Shown: in pieces, positions 9,880 through 20,605 of the stretch
Layout of the letters: each line of letters opens with the position of its first letter
How positions within the stretch are numbered: position 1 is the stretch's first letter
Origin: Cepaea nemoralis
Lineage: Eukaryota; Mollusca; Gastropoda; Stylommatophora; Helicidae
Direction of reading: 5' to 3'
NCBI GenBank assembly: GCA_014155875.1
Contig: JACEFZ010021714.1
Coordinates: 206,501-270,500 of the forward strand
DNA length: 64,000 nt
Notes under the pieces: model-generated
Told to the model about the DNA's origin: nothing
The model's database searches: none
The model's input: the letters and a program-made list of their open reading frames with translations, nothing else
Made by a program: the position numbers and the translations under genes

Positions 9880-11950
9880 TAGCGAGAAGACATGTGAATA
9901 GAATAGTAAAGAAGGAAAGTCAAAAAGACTGGGAAGAGTATGGAGAAACCCTAAATGAAAACTACAAGGAGGCAACTTGAAACTTCTACAAAAAGATAAG
10001 TGCAATGAAAACCAGAGGAGAACCCTTTGACCCAACTGAAATAATTAACAGCGAAAATGGAGAACCAATAAGTGAACAAAAACAAATCCTAATAAGATGG
10101 AAGCAGTATTTCGTACAACTTCTCAACATCCCATCAGAAGTCACAGGAATTCAAGAAACCTACACAGATGCCATCGAATAACTAGAACCAGACATACTAA
10201 AAGAAGAAATTATAGAAGCCATCTGATTAGCCCCATTGAACAAATCACCAGGACAAGATGAAATACCAAATGAACTAATTAATGCAGCACGAGAAGTAGG
10301 AACAGCATGGCTACATAGACTATTCAACCATGTTTGGGTAGAACAAGAGACACCAGAAGACTGGGGAAATGCCATAATTATCCCAATTTAGAAAAACAAA
10401 GGCAGCAAAAGAGACTGCACACAATACAGAGGCATTTCACTGTTGAGTCATACTGGCAAAATATTTTGTAAAATTCTTGACAAAAGATTACGAGCTACTA
10501 TAGAACCCCAGCTAAGCGAAACACAACTTGGATTTAGGAAAAATAAAAGATGCACAGATGCCTTTTTTGCTCTTAGACAACTTATAGAAAAATCAATCGA
10601 ATTCAATGAAACACTCTACTTAGCCTTTGTCGACCAAGAAAAGGCATTTGATAGAGTAGATAGAACCAAGCTGTGGGAAATCCTTAAACAGTATGGAGTG
10701 AGTACACATCTAACAAACCTATGTAGAAGCTTATACAACAACAGTGAATGCATAGTGAGAGCAACAGGAGGACACTCAGAACCCTTCACCATAAGATCTG
10801 GAGTACGACAAGGTTGTGTCCTGTCCCCTCTCTTGTTCATAACATATATAGACAACATATGTAAAGAAACCAGCCAACCAGAGGCCGCAAGAATACCGCA
10901 TGATGAGAACACAGAAGAAGAACCATCTGCAAATCTAACCATTAGAGAACTCCTGTTTGCAGGACGACCAGGCACTAATAGCAAAATCAGAAGCTGAATT
11001 ACAAGATCACATGAATAGTCTTAACGAAATGTGTAGGGAATATAACATGAAAATTTAGCACAGGCAAATCAGAGGTAATGACTAAAACTAAAGAAGAAAA
11101 AACAACAACAATTCACCTAAATGAACATCCCTTGAAACAAGTAAAGAGTTTCAAGTACCTCATCATCATCAAGTGCCGTGCCGGCTGGCGTAGGCGTTCA
11201 TGGCTCTCCACAGATCTCGGTCTTTGGTGTTCTGGATCAACTCTGCTGATGATATTCCTCCATGCCACCGTCTCAGTCCGTTCAGCATCATTTCTCTTGG
11301 TCTGCCTCTGCCTCTCTTCCCCTCGATCTTTTCAGTTGTCACGATGTTCTCCAATGCCTCTCTCAAGTACCTAGGAAGTATAATATCATCAAATGGCAGA
11401 TCAGAAGGCAAGATCGAAAATAGATGCAATAAGGCAAACCAACTCATTGGACAAATGGCATCAATATTAAAGAACAAACATGTATCAATAACTACTAAGA
11501 AAGCACTTTACAACACAATCTTCCTACCAACTCTATGCTACCAATGCCAAACCTGGACAATGACAGAAAAAGAGAAAAGAAATATCACAACAACAGAAAT
11601 GAGATTCCTGAGAAGAATACTCAACGTATCAAGAAGAGATAAGATCAGAAATGAAGAAATCAGGACTAAAGTGGGGGTTATAGCAGCACTAGATTTTATT
11701 AGAAAGCAGCAAGTCAAATGGTTTGGCCATGCAAGTAGGTTACCATTCAACAGCATACCACAACAAGCAATGATGTACAGACCAGATGGACACAGAGGAA
11801 GAGGCCGACCACATAAACTTTGGACGGAGGGAATAGCAGAGTCCATGGGAATTATCGATACATGAAGCCCATAATCGGGCACTCTCACGATGTGTATACT
11901 TCACCTTTGACACCGCAAGGAACAAGAGGAACATCATGAGATGAGATGAG
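9880..11950 (+). mobile_element. Decayed non-LTR retrotransposon LINE-A (RT and C-terminus)
   Basis: In-frame pieces with stops between them give a reverse transcriptase. Visible are QLGFRKNKRCTDAFFALRQL, the LAFVDQEKAFDRVDR block with its catalytic D, and SGVRQGCVLSPLLF. The expected FADD motif near 10957-10965 is broken by one extra base ('tttgcaggacgac'). After an insertion at 11161-11362 the frame continues as KYLGSIISSNGRSEGKI, then FLPTLCYQCQTWTM and a C-terminal VKWFGH segment. The 3' end carries an 'atgagatgag' tail near 11936. Stops near 10180, 10225 and 10390 show it is dead. Confidence 0.85.
11161..11362 (-). mobile_element. 5'-truncated LINE-B tail inserted in LINE-A
   Basis: The minus strand encodes NIVTTEKIEGKRGRGRPR, then a tryptophan-rich end, ASRHGT, a stop and a 'gatgatgatg' tail. 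It interrupts LINE-A codons KSFKYL and is flanked by the 10-bp duplication 'tcaagtacct' (11151-11160 and 11363-11372). Truncation, a short trinucleotide tail and the duplication are what target-primed reverse transcription leaves. Confidence 0.88.
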
Positions 11951-12079
11951 AGATGCAAAATCCACTGAACCAGGTCTGCACAAGACTGAGGTGGATGTTG
12001 TAACCTCTAAGACACTCCACCCATCAACTTGAGCTGTGTTGTGTAAATCATCATTATCATCTTCTAATTTTGCCATCAA

Positions 12080-12475
12080 GTGTCATGGGGAGGAATAGTT
12101 GCTGTTCCAGCGCCTGATGAATGGCGATAGTGTCATTCCATGTGATTGTACAATGTCATTAATGTTGTCAATCCACTTTCTTCTTGGGCATCCTTTTGCT
12201 CTTGCACTAGATCTTCTTTTATGTAGCGCCAGTGCTGGTAGTTTACGATGTTGCATTTTAATCATATGGCTGAACCATTTGATCTTCTGCTTTTCATTAT
12301 GTGTGACACAAGTTGTTGATCCCTTCATCTGTCTGATAACATCATTTCTTACTCAGTTTTGGATAGTTAAGTTGGCAGCTCTCCTCAGGCATTTCATCTC
12401 GCAGGTGTTGATTTTGTGTGTGATCACATTTCTGTACAGCATGCATCATCACCCTTGCAGGACTGTTCTTATATT
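12080..12475 (-). mobile_element. LINE C-terminal fragment
   Basis: The minus-strand ORF 12328-12083 reads EKQKIKWFSHMIKMQHRKLP followed by a PRRKWIDNI segment. This corresponds to the C-terminal IKWFGH...GRPRKRW region of LINE-A/B-type elements. No RT remains. Confidence 0.65.
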
Positions 12476-12537
12476 CAGAACTGGTTTCTGTTTTCAACAA
12501 ATTGAAGAACTTCTTTACTAAATATTTAGACATGTAT
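12475..12537 (+). other. Duplicate of the nibrin 3' splice-site segment
   Basis: This segment, with 'tattcagaactggtttct' and ending 'ttctttactaaatatttag', is homologous to the 60 bp before the nibrin exon at 14234. Another copy is at 13205-13262, ending 'gaatattag'. Both keep the AG. Neither is followed by coding sequence, so they are decoy or ancestral acceptors. Confidence 0.7.
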
Positions 12538-12689
12538 CATGCATGAATGGCACATAACATATGACATAATACTGTGTTCTACATAACAAGAATGGTAACA
12601 ACCACCATCTTATTCATCCTCATCTCAGCAGAATAGTTATCTGATCCACTACCTTGTTATCATTGGGGAAGATACCACTATCCAGTTCC

Positions 12690-13215
12690 TTAATTTGTAA
12701 GAAATGATCATCCATGACTGGGTTTGTTTGCATGTATATTCAGAACTGGTAAGAAATGATCATCCATGACTGGGTTTGTTTGCATGTATATTCAGAACTG
12801 GTAAGAAATGATCATCCATGACTGGGTTGTGTTTGCATGTATATTCAGAACTGGTAAGAAATGATCATCCATGACTGGTTTGTTTCTATGTATATTCAGA
12901 ACTGGTAAGGAAATGATCATCCATGACTGGGCTTTGGTTTGCATGTATATTCAGAAACTGGTAGAAATGATCATCCATGACTGGGTTTGTTTGCATGTAT
13001 ATTCAGAACTGGTAGAAATGATCATCCATGACTGGGTTTGTTTGCATGTATATTCAGAACTGGTAAGAAATGAATCATCCATGACGGGTTTGTTTGCATG
13101 TATATCAGAACTGGTAAGAAATGATCATCCATGACTGGGTTTGTTTGCATGTATATTCCAGAACTGGTAAGAAATGATCATCCATGACTGGTTTGTTTGC
13201 ATGTATATCAGAACT
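12690..13215. repeat. 52-bp minisatellite with many one-base indels
   Basis: About ten copies of a 52-bp unit containing 'atgatcatccatgactgggt' and 'tatattcagaactggt'. The second half matches the segment upstream of the nibrin acceptor at 14233. Nearly every copy differs by a single-base insertion or deletion. Confidence 0.93.
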
Positions 13216-13261
13216 GGTTTCCATGTTTGACAAATTACAGAACTTCTTGTAGAATATTAGA

Positions 13262-13640
13262 TACAAATCAAGAATGATATCTTGATGTAACACATAATAA
13301 GGATTACTGTGTGCCTATGATAAGAATGATATCTTGATGTAACACATAATAAAGGATTACTGTGTGCCTATGATAAGAATGATATCTTGATGTAACACAT
13401 AATAAAGGATTACTGTGTGCCTATGATAAGAATGATATCTTGATGTAACACATAATAAAGGATTACTGTGTGCCTATGATAAGAATGATATCTTGATGTA
13501 ACACATAATAAAGGATTACTGTGTGCCTATGATAAGAATGATATCTTGATGTAACACATAATAAAGGATTACTGTGTGCCTATGATAAGAATGATATCTT
13601 GATGTAACACATAATAAAGGATTACTGTGTGCCTATGATA
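13262..13640. repeat. 53-bp minisatellite
   Basis: Seven nearly perfect copies of a 53-bp unit ('aagaatgatatcttgatgta' plus 'acacataataaaggattact' plus 'gtgtgcctatgat'). Confidence 0.95.
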
Positions 13641-13654
13641 AGAATGGTAACACA

Positions 13655-14100
13655 TCTTCTTCATTGAAAAGGCTAGTTATTGGACAAAGAGCCTGTACTT
13701 TTGTATGGATGTGAAACATGGACGATGAGCAGACAAGCTGAGTAACATCTAATGGCAGTGGAAATATGGTTTTCGAGGAAAATACAAAGAATACATGGAC
13801 AGACCGAAAAAACATTGAGCAAGTCATATAAGAAATAATTGAAAACCATAAACTGATTAGAGAAATTAGACATAGACAGGCAAGATTTATTTAGGCACAT
13901 TATGAGAAGTAAACTAGAGAATTAGTGACAACTGGCAAGATTGAGGGGACAAGAACAAGGAGAAGGCAGAGAAGTAAATATCAAGATGACTTGGCCACAT
14001 GGCATAAACAAGAGCTGATCCACGACTCTGTTGATTGTGTGAGATGGCGAAACATAACTGCCCATGCTTACCGGCATGGCACATGATGATGATGAGTTAT
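13655..14100 (+). mobile_element. LINE-B 3' fragment
   Basis: Decayed frames contain YGCETWTMSRQAE and LVTTGKIEGTRTRR, then an end resembling YRHGT, a stop and 'atgatgatgatga'. It is the same family as 11161-11362, 34140-34600, 42930-43530 and 51570-51690. Several in-frame stops are present. Confidence 0.75.
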
Positions 14101-14233
14101 CGATTCCACAATCCGTGGATCTGGGAGGAAGATTTGCAAATAAATTATAACCCATAACTGGACTTTCTTGTGTGTGTATTCAGATCTAGTTTCTATTTCT
14201 TAAAGCTGAATAGCTTCTTTATTGAATATTTAG

Positions 14234-14325
14234 GAAGGGCCTTCGGATGGTGACAGATCCTGAGATTGGGTGGGCAATTTTGACCTGCAACACAACTGAC
14301 TTCTGCAATGCTAGATCTTCCATCA
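14234..14325 (+). CDS. NBN: Nibrin exon: end of second BRCT domain
   Basis: This 92-nt exon lies between 'aatatttag' and the strong donor 'gtaagt'. The first base completes the codon carried from 9470, giving R; the exon then reads KGLRMVTDPEIGWAILTCNT and TDFCNARSSI and ends in phase 1. Human nibrin has GLRPIPEAEIGLAVI at this place, so the homology is unambiguous. The single base left over is completed by the first two bases at 20135. Two features are odd. Its acceptor segment is present twice more upstream. Its donor is the first base pair of a 54-bp satellite that repeats the donor consensus. Confidence 0.9.
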
Positions 14326-15193
14326 GTAAGTGGTCAATGTTACATGTATGTAATGGTCAGTGTTATATGTGTGTAGTAAGTAAGTGGTCAATGTTACATG
14401 TATGTAATGGTCAGTGTTATATGTGTGTAGTAAGTAAGTGGTCAATGTTACATGTATGTAATGGTCAGTGTTATATGTGTGTAGTAAGTAAGTGGTCAAT
14501 GTTACATGTATGTAATGGTCACTGTTATATGTGTGTAGTAAGTAAATGGTCAATGTTACATGTATGTAATGGTCAGTGTTATATGTGTGTAGTAAGTAAG
14601 TGGTCAATGTTACATGTATGTAATGGTCAGTGTTATATGTGTGTAGTAAGTAAGTGGTCAATGTTACATGTATGTAATGGTCAGTGTTATATGTGTGTAG
14701 TAAGTAAGTGGTCAATGTTACATGTATGTAATGGTCAGTGTTATATGTGTGTAGTAAGTAAGTGGTCAATGTTACATGTATGTAATGGTCAGTGTTATAT
14801 GTGTGTAGTAAGTAAGTGGTCAATGTTACATGTATGTAATGGTCAGTGTTATATATGTGTAGTAAGTAAGTGGTCAATGTTACATGTATGTAATGGTCAG
14901 TGTTATATGTGTGTAGTAAGTGGTCAATGTTACATGTATGTAATGGTCAGTGTTATATATGTGTAGTAAGTAAGTGGTCAATGTTACATGTATGTAATGG
15001 TCAGTGTTATATGTGTGTAGTAAGTAAGTGGTCAATGTTACATGTATGTAATGGTCAGTGTTATATGTGTGTAGTAAGTAAGTGGTCAATGTTACATGTA
15101 TGTAATGGTCAGTGTTATATATGTGTAGTAAGTAAGTGGTCAATGTTACATGTATGTAATGGTCAGTGTTATATGTGTGTAGTAAGTAAGTGA
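14326..15193. repeat. 54-bp minisatellite starting at a nibrin donor site
   Basis: About 16 copies of a 54-bp unit ('taagtggtcaatgttacatg' ... 'gtgtgtagtaag'). The array begins with the intron's own GTAAGT. Every later unit carries 'gtagtaagtaagtgg', a donor-consensus match. A 4-bp deletion near 14917 shifts the frame, so the long ORF on either strand is not a protein. Confidence 0.97.
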
Positions 15194-15722
15194 CACCTTG
15201 CCGTCTTTACAGACGAAAGTATGTGGATTGGAACTAGAGCTAGAATTCCATCGCACAATGCCAGGGCATGGATTCAGAGAACATGTGTTGCCCATACAGC
15301 ATGATCCCTCTCTCGGCCTTGCCTTGTTTTCTCCAGAGGAAAGGATAACCAGTACGTCTGGAACAAGGTAGGCTGCAGATTCTGTCGGCTCAGCATCAAA
15401 CCTCCAAGAGCAGGAGGTGGGTGGTGGCCAGGCCCTCAGATTTGGGGGATTTGACTTAGAGACATTCAGCCATTTCCCTCAGCTGTGTGCCTCAAATCAA
15501 GTGTCTGGACCTGTTTGAGTGTGTACATCTGTCAGTCGTAAGTGTCTGAACCTATTTAAGCATGTACTACTGTCAGGCTCTCCGCCTGACACAGTCTTCA
15601 GTGCAGATCCTGCGACCAGCGAAATTCCGCCTGCAGGAAATATTGTTTGTATGTGTTGCGAACAAATCTCCACTGAAGACCTGACTGAACAAGTAAAGAA
15701 ATGATAAAAGTATTGTAAATAA
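15194..15722 (+). other. Nibrin intron with unassigned short ORFs
   Basis: An AG at 15211-15212 is followed by open frames up to 15367, and a 61-residue ORF lies at 15519-15704. Neither fits the nibrin phase chain. A 17-18-bp inverted repeat ('cagtcttcagtgcagat' at 15592-15608, complement at 15665-15682) suggests a transposon remnant. I do not recognise a family. Confidence 0.4.
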
Positions 15723-15724
15723 AT

Positions 15725-16735
15725 AGTAAAATGTATGTAGTGGTCAGTGTTATATTATGTAGTGGTCAGTGTTACATGTATGTAGTGGTCATTGTTATAT
15801 ATGTGCATAGTGGTCAGTGTTATATGCACATAATGGTTTTTGTTATATATGTATATAGTGGTCAGTGTTATATGTACATAGTGGTCAGTGTTATATGTAC
15901 ATAATGGTCATTGTTATATATGTGCATAGTGGTCAGTGTTATATGTACATAGTGGTCAGTGTTATATGTACATAGTGGTCAGTGTTATATGTACATAATG
16001 GTCATTGTTATATATGTGCATAGTGGTCAGTGTTATATGTACATAATGGTCATTGTTATATATGTGCATAGTGGTCAGTGTTATATGTACATAATGGTTT
16101 TTGTTATATATGTATATAGTGGTCAGTGTTATATGCACATAATGGTTTTTGTTATATATGTGCATAGTGGTCAGTCTTATATGTACATAATGGTTTTTGT
16201 TATATATGTATTTAGTGGTCAATGTTATATATACATACTGGTTTTTGTTATATATGTGCATAGTGGTCAGTTTTATATGTACATAATGGTCATTGCTATA
16301 TGTGCATAGTGGTCAGTGTTATATGTACATAATGATTTTTGTTACAAATGTATATAGTGGTCAGTGTTAATGCACATAATGGTTTTTGTTATATATGAAC
16401 ATAGTGGTCAGTGTTATAGTACATAATGGTTTTTGTTATATATGCATATAGTGGTCAGTATTAATGTACATAATGGTTTTTGTTATATACGTACATAGTG
16501 GTCAGTGTACATAATGGTTTTTGTTATATATGTACATAGTGGTCAGTGTTATATGTACATAGTGGTCAGTGTTATATGTGCATAGTGGTCAGTGTTATAT
16601 GTACATAATGGTTTTGGTTATATATGTACATAATGGTTTTGGTTATATATGTACATAGTGGTCAGTGTTATATGTACATAATGATTTTGGTTATATATGC
16701 ATATAGTGGTCACTGTCATATGTACTTGATACCAG
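15725..16735. repeat. Degenerate 'ggtcagtgttatatgt' array
   Basis: About 40 short modules of 20-28 bp alternate 'agtggtcagtgttatatgt' and 'ataatggtttttgttatata'. They share the 'tggtcagtgttatatgt' block with the 54-bp array at 14326, so both probably descend from one seed. The array is more diverged than its neighbour. Confidence 0.9.
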
Positions 16736-16849
16736 TGAGTTTACGAATGTCTTAAAAGAAATAATGAAAAATAATCACATAACAACATAAACATATGCTT
16801 CTCTCCAGACATCACAGAAATGGAAATTGAAGCTCAGCAAATGCTATAT

Positions 16850-17340
16850 ATGGGAGCCATGGTAGGATAGTGGTGTGGTGGCTGGCCTACTGGGCATGGG
16901 TTCAAATCCATATCGGGGCAGATTTTTAAAATGGACCTGAGCTGCCAGGTGGACCCAGCCTCAGATGGGTGCTAGGACATGTCTAGGGAAGTCAAGGTGG
17001 CCGGCGTGACACTGACCACATGCACCTTAAAGTGTGGAGAAGGGCCCTTGACTTTTTTGTAGAGTTTAAATGCTCTGCCCCAACCACATCTGCCTTAACA
17101 TGCACAGTACTTCACCAAGTGGTGCACACCCAGCCAGTCTGTCCACCCGCTCATTTCCCACCACACCAGCATGCCCTGTGGGGGAAAATTGGTCTAGAAA
17201 AGCCACGGTGACGTAGTGGCCAGATGCTTGCCTGGTGGTCATGGGTTTGATTCTGCATCGGCCTGGATTTATAAACTTGACCTGGGTTCCCAGGTCGACC
17301 TAGTTTAAAATGGGTACTAGAAAACGTCTTGGGAAGTCAA
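16850..17340 (+). mobile_element. Two SINE family-2 heads flanking a LINE-C scrap
   Basis: Heads at 16855-16920 (box B 'gggttcaaatcc') and 17203-17262 ('gggtttgattc') share the following body. Between them, 17185-17050 on the minus strand reads TGHAGVVGNERVDRLAGC, the last RNase H motif of LINE-C. The array at 17345 starts in the body of the second SINE. Confidence 0.7.
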
Positions 17341-17344
17341 GGCG

Positions 17345-19990
17345 ACCGATGAGGTTTCGCCACATTCCCCAGTGATTGCCGAGTAGTCTGTACAAATATG
17401 GTTCCAGCACCACATGCCCAGTATGTTGGCCACATTCCCAGTGATTGAGTGGTCTGTACAATATGGTTCCAGCACTACATGCCTAGTATGTAGGCCACAT
17501 TCCCCGGTGATTGCCAAGTAGTCTGTACAAATATGGTTCCAGCACCCACATGCCCAGTATGTTGGCCACATTCGCCAGTGATTGAGTAGTCTCTACAAAT
17601 ATGGTTCCAGCACCACATGCCCAGTATGTTGGTCACATTCCCCGGTGATTGAGTGGTCTCTACAAATATGGTTCCAGCACCACATGCCCAGTATGTTGGC
17701 CACATTCCCCAGTGATTGAGTGGTCTGTACAAATATGGTTCCAGCACCACATGCCTAGTATGTTGGTCACATTCCCCAGTGATTGAGTAGTCTCTACAAA
17801 TATGGTTCCAGCACCACATGCCCAGTATGTTGGCCACATTCCCCAGTGATTGAGTGGTCTCTACAAATATGGTTCCAGCACCACATGCCCAGTATGTTGG
17901 TCACATTCCCCGGTGATTGAGTAGTCTCTACAAATATGGTTCCAGCACCACATGCCCAGTATGTTGGTCACATTCCCCAGTGATTGAGTGGTCTGTACAA
18001 ATATGGTTCCAGCACCACATGCCCAGTATGTTGGTCACATTCCCCAGTGATTGAGTGGTCTGTACAAATATGGTTCCAGCACCACATGCCCAGTATGTTG
18101 GTCACATTCCCCGGTGATTGAGTGGTCTCTACAAATATGGTTCCAGCACCACATGCCCAGTATGTTGGTCACATTCCCCGGTGATTGAGTGGTCTGTACA
18201 AATATGGTTCCAGCACCACATGCCTAGTATGTTGGTCACATTCCCCAGTGATTGAGTGGTCTGTACAAATATGGTTCCAGCACCACATGCCCAGTATGTT
18301 GGTCACATTCCCCAGCGATTGAGTGGTCTGTACAAAATATTGGTTCCAGCACCACATGCCCAGTATGTTGGTCACATTCCCCAGTGATTGAGTGGTCTGT
18401 ACAAATATGGTTCCAGCACCACATGCCCAGTATGTTGGTCACATTCCCAGTGATTGAGTGGTCTGTACAAATATGGTTCCAGCACCACATGCCCAGTATA
18501 TTGGCCACATTCCCCGGTGATTGCCGAGTGGTCTGTACAAATATGGTTCCAGCACCACATGCCCAGTATGTTGGTCACATTCCCCGGTGATTGAGTGGTC
18601 TGTACAAATATGGTTCCAGCACCACATGCCCAGTATGTTGGTCACATTCCCCGGTGATTGAGTGGTCTGTACAAATATGGTTCCAGCACCACATGCCCAG
18701 TATATTGGCCACATTCCCCAGTGATTGAGTGGTCTGTACAAATATGGTTCCAGCACCACATGCCCAGTATATTGGCCACATTCCCCGGTGATTGCCGAGT
18801 GGTCTGTACAAATATGGTTCCAGCACCACATGCCCAGTATGTTGGTCACATTCCCCGGTGATTGAGTGGTCTGTACAAATATGGTTCCAGCACCACATGC
18901 CTAGTATGTTGGTCACATTCCCCAGTGATTGAGTGGTCTGTACAAATATGGTTCCAGCACCACTATGCCCAGTATGTGGTCACATTCCCCAGTGATTGAG
19001 TGGTCTGTACAAACATGGTTCCAGCACCACATGCCCAGTATGTTGGTCACATTCCCCAGTGATTGAGTAGTCTCTACAAATATGGTTCCAGCACCACATG
19101 CCCAGTATGTTGGTCACATTCCCCAGTGATTGAGTGGTCTGTACAAATATGGTTCCAGCACCACATGCCCAGTATGTTGGTCACATTCCCCAGTGATTGA
19201 GTGGTCTGTACAAATATGGTTCCAGCACCACATGCCCAGTATGTTGGTCACATTCCCCAGTGATTGAGTGGTCTGTACAAATATGGTTCCAGCACCACAT
19301 GCCTAGTATGTAGGCCACATTCCCCAGTGATTGAGTGGTCTCTACAAATATGGTTCCAGCACCACATGCCCAGTATGTTGGCCACATTCCCCAGTGATTG
19401 AGTGGTCTGTACAAATATGGTTCCAGCACCACATGCCTAGTATGTAGGCCACATTCCCCCGGTGATTGCCAAGTAGTCTGTACAAATATGGTTCCAGCAC
19501 CACATGCCCAGTATGTTGGCCACATTCCCCAGTGATTGAGTGGTCTGTACAAATATGGTTCCAGCACTACATGCCTAGTATGTAGGCCACATTCCCCGGT
19601 GATTGCCAAGTAGTCTGCTACAAATATGGTTCCAGCACCACATGCCTAGTATGTTGGCCACATTCCCCAGTGATTGAGTAGTCTCTACAAATATGGTTCC
19701 AGCACCACATGCCCAGTATGTTGGTCACATTCCCCGGTGATTGAGTGGTCTCTACAAATATGGTTTCCAGCACCACATGCCCAGTATGTTGGCCACATTC
19801 CCCAGTGATTGAGTGGTCTGTACAAATATGGTTCCAGCACCACATGCCTAGTATGTTGGTCACATTCCCCAGTGATTGAGTAGTCTCTACAAATATGGTT
19901 CCAGCACCACATGCCTAGTATGTTGACCACATTCCCCGGTGATTGAGTGGTCTCTACAAATATGGTTCCAGCACCACTTGCCCAGTATGC
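17345..19990. repeat. 67-bp minisatellite
   Basis: About 39 copies of a 67-bp unit containing 'cacattccccagtgattgag', 'tggtctgtacaaatatggtt' and 'ccagcaccacatgcccagta'. Variant sites (agtgattg/ggtgattg, gtctgt/gtctct, gttggt/gttggc) recur in blocks. One sub-variant has a 3-bp insertion ('gattgccgag' or 'gattgccaag'). Confidence 0.97.
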
Positions 19991-20134
19991 CTTTAGGTGT
20001 GCACAAATCTGGATAACTCAGACTTTTATAACAGTATCCTTTATGGGATTAACATTGCATTTGATACTCCCATGATACACTCTGAAAGACTGTGCTCCCA
20101 TTATGCCCCTGTGAATATTGTTTCCTGTCTACAG

Positions 20135-20237
20135 CCCCCAACATGTTGTCTTACATGGCAGTGCAGAGCATGAGTCAGTCAACAGAAGCGGACATATCTC
20201 ACTCTAGCCAGCAAGCTGATGTCAAGCCAGTTGCCAA
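20135..20237 (+). CDS. NBN: Nibrin exon: start of the middle region
   Basis: This 103-nt exon lies between 'gtctacag' and 'gtaagc'. Two leading bases complete the codon carried from 14325, giving T. It reads PNMLSYMAVQSMSQSTEADI and then SHSSQQADVKPVAK, ending in phase 2. In nibrin the region after BRCT2 is poorly conserved and rich in S, Q and T, as here. Direct joining of 14325 to 20135 is in phase, so no exon is needed from the 5.8 kb between them. Support comes from phase and position more than from residue identity. Confidence 0.75.
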
Positions 20238-20605
20238 GTAAGCTGTTTTATTCCTTTATGTTTCTCCAACCACTTGAGTGTTTTTCTTACCTATTTTTAC
20301 CAGGAAGTCTCCCAAGTGGTTATACAGATTACCCTGCACTCCATAAGTTATAGGTTCAATTCTGGCCTACGTCGTTGGGTTCACGATGCAATTTTTTCTG
20401 AGACTCCTGGTGATCGCTGCTGGAGCTACGGAGTTTGTGCTTTGTGCAATGCTTTCAACAAGCCACCCAGTGGAGAGACCAGGCCATATGGGAGGAAACC
20501 CAGTATAATGAAGTCAGTCCTCTTACATTTTAATTCCCTTTTCAATCTATTTGCTAGTTTTGTTTTGCAAAGTGATCTAACATGATATTTTGTTTATTAT
20601 TGTAG

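Noticed and set aside
15213..15367. Possible extra nibrin exon (open frame between an AG and GTAGGC)
   Set aside because: The open frame needs phase 0, but the preceding exon ends in phase 1. In the required frame a stop occurs. Joining 14325 to 20135 directly is in phase.
16809..16860. Possible nibrin exon after 'cttctctccag'
   Set aside because: It is short, not needed by phase, shows no similarity to nibrin, and runs into a SINE head.
20274..20585. 103-residue + strand ORF between two nibrin exons
   Set aside because: It lies wholly in an intron with good donor and acceptor on each side and has no known motif.
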